32,299 nucleotides of DNA from Polaromonas sp. (GTDB taxonomy: Bacteria > Pseudomonadota > Gammaproteobacteria > Burkholderiales > Burkholderiaceae_C), in the NCBI RefSeq assembly GCF_013817205.1, contig NZ_JACDDD010000042.1:1-32299 (forward strand), written 5' to 3'. The notes beneath the pieces were generated by a model that saw only the letters and a list, made by a program, of their open reading frames with translations, had not been told where the DNA came from and did no database searches. A program made the position numbers and the translations under genes. Each line of letters starts with the position of its first letter. Position 1 is the stretch's first letter. This document shows, in pieces, positions 17,282 to 24,364 of the stretch.

Positions 17282-20188
17282 TTAGGCGATGACCTTGATC
17301 GGAATCACCGCGCGTTCAACACCTGCGGGGGGTGAGGGCAGGTGTCGGCCTTCGGTGCTGGCCCGGATGATGCGCTTGATCTCCGGCACGCAGGATCCGC
17401 AGTTGGTGCCGCATTTGAGTTTGTCCTGCAGCATCAGCATGCGGTCTTCGTCGCTGGCGAGCCTCCCCGCGCCGCCTGCCGCGTTGGTAATGTCGCTCAG
17501 GCAGGCGTTGATCTCAGCGTCACTGACGCTGAAGCAGCTGCAGACTGGCTTGCCACGAGCCTGCAGTGCCACAGGTGCCTTGGCGCCGGGCAGCAGCAGC
17601 AGGCGGCCGTACGCTTGCGCCGGCAACTCATCCTGCAGCAGGCTTTTGATCCAGGCCTGCGCGCTGACATCGCCGGCCAGCACAAAACCGGTGAGCTCGG
17701 CCTCTTCGTGTTGGTTGCCCTTGCGCACCAGGCGTGCCGTGCGGTGCTGGCCTTTCTTTTTGTCCACGTAACGCAGCGCGTCGGTACCGTCCAGACCCAG
17801 AATGGATTCGATTTTTTCCAGCATGCCTTGGGGCGGCGCCTCAAAACCGGCGGCACGAAACAGCACACCCGTGCGCTGGCTGCCTGCCTCCCCCAGCGGC
17901 ACCGCGTTGGAAAATGGCACGCAGCTGCAGAAGGCAAAGCTGGCCATCAGCGGTTTGAGTTTTTCCCGCGCAGCCAGCGCCTGGCCGTCAGGCAGCCAGG
18001 CCATGGCCAGCAGCGACCAGGGCAATTCAGCCTTGAGAATTTTTACCGCCGCATGTTTGAGTTCAGGCTGTTTGGAACTGGGGCAGTAAGCAGAAGTGGT
18101 CAGCGCATTGACGCCAGCCAGCCGCTCGCCCTTGCTCGACAGGCCGCTCAGGTACTCGTCGCCCCAATGCATGGCCATAAATGCCTGGCTCACCGCGACT
18201 TCTGGCGAAGCCTGCAGGGGCACCACGATGGAGCCGCGTTTGGACGTGACATGCACCAGCTCGCCGTCTTTGAGCAGGCGGCGCGCCATGTCCTGTGCGT
18301 TCATCTGGATCGAAGGTTCAGCCACATGGCCGAACAGCCGACCCAGCGTGCCGGTACGGCTCATGCCGTGCCACTGGTCGCGCAGGCGGCCGGTGGTCAG
18401 CGAGAACGGGTAACGCGACTCGCGCGGCTCGGCCACCGGCTTGTAGACGGTGTTGACGAAGCGGGCTTTGCCGTCCTCGGTCGGAAAAATGCCGTCTTCA
18501 TAGAGCCGCACTTTGCCGGTGGTTTCGCCTTCGCGCAGTGGCCACTGTTGCGGCGCTGATTCAAGCATGGCGTAACTCATGCCAGTGATGTCGAGGTCGC
18601 GCCCACGCGTGGACTCGCGGTGTTCGTTCCAGATGTTTTCTACGCTGGCGGATTCGTCGGTCACGGACCACGGAAACAGCGTGCTGATTTTCTGCACAGG
18701 CAAAAGCTTTTCCAGCCGCTGTGCAAAGGCCACCGCAATCGACCAATCGTGTCGCGTTTCGCCGGGTGCAGACACCGCCGGTCGCACGCGGCTGATGCGC
18801 CGCTCGCTGTTGGTCACGGTGCCGGTTTTCTCGCCCCAGGTGGTGGCGGGCAACAGCAGGTCGGCATAGTCGCAGGTCGAAGTCGTCGCAAACGCCTCCT
18901 GCACCACGACAAGCTCGGCGCGTTCAAGTGCACGCCGAACGGTGGCCTGATCGGGCATGGACTGGGCCGGGTTGGTGCAAGCTATCCACAAGGCCTTGAT
19001 CTCGCCATCGGCCGCGGCTTGGAACATCTCCACGGCAGTCTTGCCAAGTTTGTCCGGGACCGAGGGAATGCCCCACAGCGCGGCGACTTCGGCGCGGTGT
19101 TGCGGGTTGGCAAGGTCGCGGTGCGCGCTGAGAAGATTCGCCAGGCCGCCCACCTCGCGCCCGCCCATGGCATTGGGTTGGCCGGTCAGTGAAAACGGCC
19201 CGGCGCCGGGTTTGCCGATTTGCGCGGTGGCCAGGTGCAGGTTGATCAGTGCTGCGTTTTTGGCGGTGCCGCTGCTCGACTGGTTCAAACCCTGGCAATA
19301 CAGGCTCAGCGTCGCGGCAGACGTTGCAAACAGCCTGGCCGCTGTGAAAAGGTCTTCCTTTTTGATGCCGCAGGTGTCTGCTACCAGGTCTGGTGTGTAG
19401 TCGCGCACAGTGGTTTTCAGGGCATCAAAACCGTTGGTGTGTTCAGCGATGTAAGCCGGCTGGGTCCAGCCTTCCCACAGCATGATGTGCAGCATGCCGT
19501 TGAACAGCGAGACATCGGTGCCGGGCTGGATCGGCAGGTACAGATCGGCAATGCCAGCAGTGTCGGTGCGACGCGGGTCGCAGAAGATGATTTTCATCGC
19601 CGGGTTGGCGGCCTTGGCGTCTTCGATGCGCCGGAAAAGAATCGGGTGTGCGTAGGCGGTGTTGCTGCCGACGATGAAGATGCATTGCGCATGGTTGACG
19701 TCGTCGTAGCAACTGGGCGGCGCGTCGGCGCCCAGCGTCTGCTTGTAGCCGGCGACCGCGCTGCTCATGCACAGGCGCGAGTTGGTGTCGACGTTGTTGG
19801 TGCCTATCAGGCCCTTGGCGAGTTTGTTGAAGACGTAATAGTCCTCGGTCAGCAACTGGCCCGAGATGTAAAACCCTACCGAATCCGGACCATGCTGCCG
19901 GATGATGTTGGCAAAACCTTCGCTGGCGAAATCCAGCGCGCTGTCCCAACTGACCCTTTGCGCGGGTTCGCCTCGGTGCTCGCGCCGCATCGGGTGCAGC
20001 AAACGGGTTTGGCGCGTGACGATGCTTGACGCGGTCAGGTGCAGGGTCGAACCCTTGGTACACAACCGGCCAAAGTTGGCCGGATGCGTCGGGTCTCCGC
20101 GCACACCCGTGATCTCATCGCCCTGCGACTCAATGATCACACCGCAGCCGACGCCGCAGTAAGGGCAGGTAGATCGTGTCTCAGTCAT
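17282..20188 (-). CDS. nasA: Assimilatory nitrate reductase catalytic subunit with C-terminal BFD-type iron-sulfur domain
   Basis: Cytoplasmic molybdenum enzyme reducing nitrate to nitrite. In its 968 residues an N-terminal [4Fe-4S] site uses C8, C11, C15 and C43 (CPYCGVGC...LCTKG). The long bis-MGD-binding part follows (NNVDTNSRLCMSSAVAGY, GSNTAYAHPILFRR, CTNPAQSMPDQ, TWGEKTGTVTNSERR, then the molybdopterin dinucleotide-binding domain GRLRDQWHGMSRTGTLGRL). A BFD-like [2Fe-2S] domain lies at about 883-931 (CSCFSVSDAEINAC...CGTNCGSC). There is no signal peptide, so it is assimilatory. No separate reductase subunit (nasB/nasC) is present, so electrons may reach the enzyme through the BFD domain. 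The start is preceded by a micro-ORF that repeats its first motif. Confidence 0.96.
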   Translation of the reverse strand: MTETRSTCPYCGVGCGVIIESQGDEITGVRGDPTHPANFGRLCTKGSTLHLTASSIVTRQTRLLHPMRREHRGEPAQRVSWDSALDFASEGFANIIRQHGPDSVGFYISGQLLTEDYYVFNKLAKGLIGTNNVDTNSRLCMSSAVAGYKQTLGADAPPSCYDDVNHAQCIFIVGSNTAYAHPILFRRIEDAKAANPAMKIIFCDPRRTDTAGIADLYLPIQPGTDVSLFNGMLHIMLWEGWTQPAYIAEHTNGFDALKTTVRDYTPDLVADTCGIKKEDLFTAARLFATSAATLSLYCQGLNQSSSGTAKNAALINLHLATAQIGKPGAGPFSLTGQPNAMGGREVGGLANLLSAHRDLANPQHRAEVAALWGIPSVPDKLGKTAVEMFQAAADGEIKALWIACTNPAQSMPDQATVRRALERAELVVVQEAFATTSTCDYADLLLPATTWGEKTGTVTNSERRISRVRPAVSAPGETRHDWSIAVAFAQRLEKLLPVQKISTLFPWSVTDESASVENIWNEHRESTRGRDLDITGMSYAMLESAPQQWPLREGETTGKVRLYEDGIFPTEDGKARFVNTVYKPVAEPRESRYPFSLTTGRLRDQWHGMSRTGTLGRLFGHVAEPSIQMNAQDMARRLLKDGELVHVTSKRGSIVVPLQASPEVAVSQAFMAMHWGDEYLSGLSSKGERLAGVNALTTSAYCPSSKQPELKHAAVKILKAELPWSLLAMAWLPDGQALAAREKLKPLMASFAFCSCVPFSNAVPLGEAGSQRTGVLFRAAGFEAPPQGMLEKIESILGLDGTDALRYVDKKKGQHRTARLVRKGNQHEEAELTGFVLAGDVSAQAWIKSLLQDELPAQAYGRLLLLPGAKAPVALQARGKPVCSCFSVSDAEINACLSDITNAAGGAGRLASDEDRMLMLQDKLKCGTNCGSCVPEIKRIIRASTEGRHLPSPPAGVERAVIPIKVIA

Positions 20189-20306
20189 GGTTGGGTGAAA
20201 ACCGGCTGCGGTGCCCCATATTTATCGCAAAGCGATCTGCGGCTCCAGCCGAGAGTTCGCAGCCGACGCCGCAGTAAGGGCAGGTAGAACGCGTTTCCCG
20301 TGTCAT
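20181..20306 (-). CDS. Micro-ORF duplicating the iron-sulfur N-terminus of NasA
   Basis: A 41-codon frame whose ATG (20306-20304) overlaps the nirD stop (TGATG), so it should be translated by coupling. It starts MTRETRSTCPYCGVGC, nearly the NasA N-terminus MTETRSTCPYCGVGC, and 31 bases (from TCTACC to the TGCG after the third Cys codon) are identical in both copies. After the third Cys the sequence departs from NasA and runs to a TGA at 20181-20183, overlapping the true nasA start in another frame. Two small hairpins lie between the copies (ATCGC-AAA-GCGAT, 20224-20236; CGGCT-CC-AGCCG, 20240-20251). It may be debris of a partial duplication or may feed ribosomes into nasA. Confidence 0.55.
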   Translation of the reverse strand: MTRETRSTCPYCGVGCELSAGAADRFAINMGHRSRFSPNHD

Positions 20307-20728
20307 CACGCGGTGTGCGGGGCCTGCACTTCAAAGGTCTGGTCGCCCAGCGCGCCGGTGGTTGCGCAGGGTCCCGCACGCGGCGCTTCAAGGTCCAGGG
20401 CCAGCGTGGCCAGTTCAGTCGGATCAAGCATGACTTTGCCGGCCTCCACTTTGCACGCAAACTTCGGTGTACAGCCTTCGTCGGCCCCTTGAGCACACCC
20501 GTCGGCCAGGCCTATGGTCCAGTTGTGCAGCGGGCAGGCCACGCTGGTGCCGAACACAATGCCTTGCGACAGCGGCCCACCCTTGTGCGGGCAGCGGTCG
20601 AGCAGCGCGAAGACCTGGTCTTCCGCGTTGCGAAAGACAGCTACATCAATGCCGCGTGCGCGGGCAATCCGGCGCGAGCCCAACACCGGGATGTCGGTCA
20701 TCAGGCAGATTTCTTTCCATTCACTCAT
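20306..20728 (-). CDS. nirD: Nitrite reductase small subunit NirD (Rieske type)
   Basis: Small subunit of the NADH-dependent assimilatory nitrite reductase NirBD. The 140-residue protein has a complete Rieske ligand set, C46-P-H48 and C65-P-L-H68 (CPHKGGPLSQG and CPLHNW), so it can hold a [2Fe-2S] cluster; E. coli NirD lacks these residues. It begins MSEWKEICLMTDIPVLGSR. About 30 extra residues at the C-terminus (from LDPTELATLALDLE) go beyond the common NirD core. It lies 12 bases after the PilJ-domain gene and its stop overlaps the micro-ORF preceding nasA, placing it inside the nitrate operon. Confidence 0.94.
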   Translation of the reverse strand: MSEWKEICLMTDIPVLGSRRIARARGIDVAVFRNAEDQVFALLDRCPHKGGPLSQGIVFGTSVACPLHNWTIGLADGCAQGADEGCTPKFACKVEAGKVMLDPTELATLALDLEAPRAGPCATTGALGDQTFEVQAPHTA

Positions 20729-20740
20729 GGCAATTGCCCT

Positions 20741-21523
20741 TCATGCTTTAAGGTTGCTGTAAAGGCCGGTGATGCGGTCCATGACACTCAGCAGGTTTTC
20801 GCTGGAAACAAACACGTCGGACATCAGTTTGGGTGAACTGCGTGCGCCTTCCAGGCGGCTCAAGCCCAGGTCAAAAAAGACCCATTGACTATCGGCCAAT
20901 GCCAGTTCTTCCTTGATCCGGGGAGTGGCTTCGGGTGCCTTGCGCAGCACTGCGAGTGCTGCTATGAATTCACCGCGCGATTTTGCAATTTCTGCAATGC
21001 TGCCATGGGCGTCCATCTGCAGTGAGTTGGCCAGATAGAGCTTGGCCATGCGCTGCGACAACATGCGCTGGCGGCCTGCGATATTGACGAGTTTCCCCAC
21101 GACGGCCGATCCGCCCGTTTGCTCGTACTGCCGCGTGCCCTGGTTAGCCAGCGAGAGAATCTTCGCGTCCAGTTGCATCAGTTTCAGGGCGTGTTCCTTG
21201 TCGGGGACGGTGCCCACCAGCACTGACTTGAACTCGCTCCAGAGGTTTTCGAGCTTTGCGTAGGTATCGCGGATCTCAGCGTGGGGTGCATAGGCCTTCA
21301 GCTCGACCAGCTGCCGGTCGAATGTGGACATCGAGCGGTCCAGCACCTGCTGCGCACTGCTGGTTTCGACTTTCTGGATCAGGGCGAGGTAGGCCTTGCT
21401 CATGCGCTGGGAGAGCATGCGCTGGCGCCCCGCTTTGTTGATGGCATCGTTCATGTCGGCCACTTGCGAGTGAGCCGTCATGCCGAGTAAGGCCGCTGAA
21501 GCGATAAAAATCCGTCTTTTCAC
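20741..21523 (-). CDS. Secreted two-repeat PilJ/NarX-type sensor-domain protein
   Basis: A 260-residue protein with a signal peptide (MKRRIFIASAALLGMTAHSQ) and no later membrane segment, so it is probably soluble in the periplasm. It contains two PilJ N-terminal-type helical repeats, each opening with nearly the same motif: AGRQRMLSQRMSKAY at residues 31-45 and AGRQRMLSQRMAKLY at 149-163. That motif belongs to the PilJ/NarX/NarQ periplasmic family, where the matching segment contacts nitrate in NarX/NarQ. It has no kinase, methyl-accepting or output domain. Lying between nirB (47-base gap) and nirD (12-base gap), it is almost certainly co-expressed with nitrite reductase. I infer a nitrate/nitrite-binding or sensing accessory role; the partner is unknown. 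The divergent ANTAR regulator carries the same motif twice. Confidence 0.8.
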   Translation of the reverse strand: MKRRIFIASAALLGMTAHSQVADMNDAINKAGRQRMLSQRMSKAYLALIQKVETSSAQQVLDRSMSTFDRQLVELKAYAPHAEIRDTYAKLENLWSEFKSVLVGTVPDKEHALKLMQLDAKILSLANQGTRQYEQTGGSAVVGKLVNIAGRQRMLSQRMAKLYLANSLQMDAHGSIAEIAKSRGEFIAALAVLRKAPEATPRIKEELALADSQWVFFDLGLSRLEGARSSPKLMSDVFVSSENLLSVMDRITGLYSNLKA

Positions 21524-21570
21524 TTTTGAATTTTCCTGGGGTGATTCGTTGTTTTGGAGGGGTCTTGTGT

Positions 21571-24006
21571 TCAGACCGCAGCGAGTTTCTCGAATTGCCG
21601 CGTATCCACGGCCGCTTCCTTCAGATCGAACCAGGGATCGGGCTCACCGTCGAGTGCAAACTGCAATTGCTCCCACAGGGCCTTGCGGCCTTCGTGGTCA
21701 TCAAGAATTTTCTTTTTCACATAGTCCAGTCCGACCCGGTTCACGTAATGCACCGTGCGCTCAAGATACCAGCCTTCCTGGCGGTAAAGCTCGCAGAAAG
21801 CGCCGGTGTACTCCAGCACTTCGGCGGCAGTCTTGAGTTTGGTGAAAAAGTGCGCCACCTCGGTCTTGATGCCGCCATTGCCGGCGATGTACATCTCCCA
21901 GCCGGAATCGACACCAATGATGCCCACGTCCTTGATGCCTGACTCGGCGCAGTTGCGCGGGCAACCGCTGACCGCGAACTTGACCTTGTGCGGTGCGTAC
22001 ATGCGCCACATCGCGCGCTCCAGGTCCTTGCCCATCTGCGTGCTGTCCTGCGTGCCCATGCGGCACCATTCGCTGCCGACACAGGTTTTCACCGTGCGCA
22101 GCGCTTTGGCATACGCGTGGCCCGAAGGCATGCCGATGTCTTTCCAGACGTTCTGCAAATCCTCTTTCTTCACACCCAGCAAATCGATACGCTGGCCGCC
22201 GGTGACCTTGACCGTCGGAATTTTGTACTTGTCCACCGCATCGGCAATGCGGCGCAGCTCGCTGGCTGTGGTTTCGCCGCCCCACATGCGCGGGATCACG
22301 CTGTAGGTGCCGTCCTTCTGGATGTTGGCATGGCTGCGTTCGTTGATGTAGCGGCTTTGCGGATCGTCTTTCGCTTGCTTGGGCCAGGTGCTGATCAGGT
22401 AATAGTTGACGGCTGGGCGGCAACTTGCGCAACCATTGGGCGTCTTCCAGTCCATGAACTTGAAAGTATCGGCAATGGTCATCAGTTTGTTGTTGCGGAT
22501 CGCGTCGCGCACCGCCTGGTGCCCGTGGTCGGTGCAGCTGCACATGGCCTTGAGCTTCGGCGTGGCGGAGTAGTCGCCGCCGGCAGTGAACATCAGGATC
22601 TGTTCGACCAGCCCGGTGCAGGAGCCGCAGGAGGCGCTGGCCTTGGTGTGCTTGCGCACCTCGTCGAGGGTAAACAGGCCTTTTTCCTTGATGGCCTTGC
22701 AGATCGTTCCCTTGTTCACGCCGTTGCAGCCGCAGACCTCGGCTTCATCGGGCATGGACGCCGCCTTGCTGTGGCCCTCGTGACCGGCGTCGCCGATGTT
22801 CGATTCGCCGAACATCAGGCGTTCGCGTATGTCGCCGACGCTGCGGCCGTCGCGCAGCAGCTTGAAGTAGTAGCTGCCGTCCACGGTGTCGCCATACAGG
22901 CAGGCGCCGATGAGCTTGTCGTCCTTGATGACCAGTTTTTTGTAGACCCCACCGAAGGGGTCGCTCATGATGATTTCTTCGGTGCCTTCACCGCCCATGA
23001 ATTCGCCCGCGGAAAAGAGATCGATGCCGGTGACCTTGAGCTTGGTGGAGGTGAGCGAGCCGGTGTAGCGGCCGATGCCGAATTGCGCCAGATGGTTGGC
23101 GGCGACCTTGGCTTGCTCGAACAGCGGCGCGACCAGGCCGTAGGCGATGCCGCGGTGCGCCGCACATTCACCCACGGAATAGATGCGCGCGTCAGTGACG
23201 GTCTGCATGGTGTCGTTGACCACAATGCCCTTGTTGCAGTGCAGGCGCATTTTTTCGGCCAACTCGGTGTTGGGCCGGATGCCGACCGCCATCACGACCA
23301 GGTCGGTGACCAGTTCGGTGCCATCCTTGAACTTGATGCTGGCGACGCGGCCATCGGCGTTACCCACCAGTTCCTGGGTCTGCGCACCCATCAGGAACTT
23401 GAGACCGCGGCCTTCCAGCGATTTTTGCAGCAGCTTGCCGGCCACGCTGTCGAGTTGACGCTCCATCAGTGTGGGCATGACGTGCACCACGCTGACGTTC
23501 ATGCCGCGCAGCATCAACCCGTTGGCTGCTTCCAGACCGAGCAGGCCGCCACCGATGACCACGGCATTTTTGTACTTCACCGCAGCGTCAATCATCGCGT
23601 TGGTGTCGGCAATGTCGCGGTAGGCAATCACGCCCTGCAGGTCCTTGCCCGGTATGGGCAGGATGAACGGGTTGGAGCCGGTGCACATCAGCAGCCGGTC
23701 GTATTCCTCTTCGGTGCCATCTTCGGCGCGCACCACGCGCTTGATGCGGTCCACCTCAACGACTTTTTTGCCGGCGTGCAGCGTGATGTGGTTGTCCTTG
23801 TACCAATCCCAGCTGTTGAGCACGATCTCGTCCAGTGTCTGTTCGCCGGCCAGCACCGGGCTGAGCAGAATGCGGTTGTAGTTGGGATGCGGCTCGGCAC
23901 CAAAAACCGAGATGTCATACAACTCGGGCGCGACCTTGAGCAATTCTTCAATAGTGCGCACGCCGGCCATACCGTTGCCGACCATCACGAGTTTTGATTT
24001 TTTCAT
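21571..24006 (-). CDS. nirB: NADH-dependent nitrite reductase large subunit
   Basis: Reduces nitrite to ammonium with NADH through FAD, iron-sulfur clusters and siroheme. The 811-residue length is typical. An FAD/NAD oxidoreductase domain occupies about 1-320 (VMVGNGMAGVRTIEELL, VIGGGLLGLEAANGL), with a rubredoxin-reductase-like C-terminal part to about 390. BFD-type [2Fe-2S] segments lie at about 424-475 (CGCNGVNKG...CGSCTG) and 487-530 (CSCTDHG...GCASC). The siroheme/[4Fe-4S] part follows, with CVGSEWCRMGTQDS near 640 and SGCPRNCAESGIKD near 680. ATG 24006 is chosen because GGAG lies eight bases upstream and the product starts MKKSKLVMVGNG; a longer frame from 24066 lacks support. It is the first enzyme gene of the operon, downstream of the leader described separately. 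Confidence 0.97.
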   Translation of the reverse strand: MKKSKLVMVGNGMAGVRTIEELLKVAPELYDISVFGAEPHPNYNRILLSPVLAGEQTLDEIVLNSWDWYKDNHITLHAGKKVVEVDRIKRVVRAEDGTEEEYDRLLMCTGSNPFILPIPGKDLQGVIAYRDIADTNAMIDAAVKYKNAVVIGGGLLGLEAANGLMLRGMNVSVVHVMPTLMERQLDSVAGKLLQKSLEGRGLKFLMGAQTQELVGNADGRVASIKFKDGTELVTDLVVMAVGIRPNTELAEKMRLHCNKGIVVNDTMQTVTDARIYSVGECAAHRGIAYGLVAPLFEQAKVAANHLAQFGIGRYTGSLTSTKLKVTGIDLFSAGEFMGGEGTEEIIMSDPFGGVYKKLVIKDDKLIGACLYGDTVDGSYYFKLLRDGRSVGDIRERLMFGESNIGDAGHEGHSKAASMPDEAEVCGCNGVNKGTICKAIKEKGLFTLDEVRKHTKASASCGSCTGLVEQILMFTAGGDYSATPKLKAMCSCTDHGHQAVRDAIRNNKLMTIADTFKFMDWKTPNGCASCRPAVNYYLISTWPKQAKDDPQSRYINERSHANIQKDGTYSVIPRMWGGETTASELRRIADAVDKYKIPTVKVTGGQRIDLLGVKKEDLQNVWKDIGMPSGHAYAKALRTVKTCVGSEWCRMGTQDSTQMGKDLERAMWRMYAPHKVKFAVSGCPRNCAESGIKDVGIIGVDSGWEMYIAGNGGIKTEVAHFFTKLKTAAEVLEYTGAFCELYRQEGWYLERTVHYVNRVGLDYVKKKILDDHEGRKALWEQLQFALDGEPDPWFDLKEAAVDTRQFEKLAAV

Positions 24007-24010
24007 GCGC

Positions 24011-24118
24011 TTACTCCAGATTGATTGATGCGTTAATCGCAAGCGCCGTGCCACGGGCCGGGCCACTCAGGGCGGGTGCACCGGCATGCCGGCTTTGAAA
24101 ATGTGAGGTTGAAACCAT
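24011..24118 (-). CDS. 35-residue leader ORF coupled to nirB
   Basis: An ATG at 24118 preceded by AGGAGAG opens a 35-codon frame beginning MVSTSHFQSRHAG and ending TAA at 24011-24013. The stop overlaps the spacer after the nirB Shine-Dalgarno (GGAGTAAGCGC), and the nirB ATG follows four bases later, so translation of nirB could be coupled to this ORF. Its own Shine-Dalgarno lies in the 3' arm of a small hairpin (CCTGT-TCG-ACAGG, about 24138-24126). The peptide matches no family I know and is not rich in one amino acid. Confidence 0.5.
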   Translation of the reverse strand: MVSTSHFQSRHAGAPALSGPARGTALAINASINLE

Positions 24119-24176
24119 GATGCTCTCTCCTGTCGAACAGGGACACGGCCGTGGAGCCGGTATGAGGCACATCAAT

Positions 24177-24239
24177 ACGCACGTCGTTATGCGCAGAACC
24201 CGCAGTGCTTTCGCTAAGGTTGGGCGCTCCGTTACGCCC
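24177..24239 (-). promoter_or_regulatory. Dual-hexaloop ANTAR-type leader RNA of the nirB operon
   Basis: Read as RNA from the minus strand, GGGCGU (24239-24234) and GCGCCC (24227-24222) enclose the six-base loop AACGGA. Then GCGCAU (24194-24189) and GUGCGU (24182-24177) enclose AACGAC, extended by a U-A pair. Two short stems with hexaloops having A at position 1 and G at position 4 are the known recognition element of ANTAR antiterminators (NasR, NasT, EutV). The 27-base linker can itself fold (AACC/GGUU with a GC-GAAA-GC core). Hairpin 1 starts at the second base of the transcript predicted from the sigma-54 promoter. No GC hairpin with a U run is evident between hairpin 2 and nirB. Confidence 0.75.
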
Positions 24240-24251
24240 TAACATGACTAC

Positions 24252-24266
24252 GCAAAAGTTGTGCCA
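24252..24266 (-). promoter_or_regulatory. Sigma-54 promoter of the nirB operon
   Basis: TGGCACAACTTTTGC on the minus strand matches the -24/-12 consensus with exact GG-N10-GC spacing. The -12 C is at 24252, placing the start at A24240, one base before the first leader hairpin. An NtrC-like half-site TGCACC lies immediately upstream (24278-24273). Sigma-54 control by NtrC is known for the Klebsiella nas operon; a full upstream NtrC site is not evident here. Confidence 0.8.
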
Positions 24267-24364
24267 TATCATGGTGCAGGCTTGTGGGTGCTCGTCCCGG
24301 CGTCAGGCATGGCGCGCGACTTGCGTTCCCTGCCGACAGTTTTCCCTCTCAAAACCCGATTTTT

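Noticed and set aside
21988..23997. A 669-codon open frame antisense to nirB, and similar long frames at 3002-4504(-), 9011-10573(-) and 17342-18559(+)
   Set aside because: They mirror strong genes in high-GC DNA, show low-complexity His/Gln/Arg-rich composition and no family motifs, and have no sensible ribosome-binding sites.
24119..24176. A classical intrinsic terminator in the nirB leader
   Set aside because: CGGC-TCCACG-GCCG and CCTGT-TCG-ACAGG can form small hairpins, but neither is followed by a U run, so I do not call a terminator.
24261..24278. A full NtrC site (TGCACC...TGGCAC) at the nirB promoter
   Set aside because: One half is good, but the other half is the sigma-54 -24 element itself and symmetry is poor; an activator site there would clash with polymerase.
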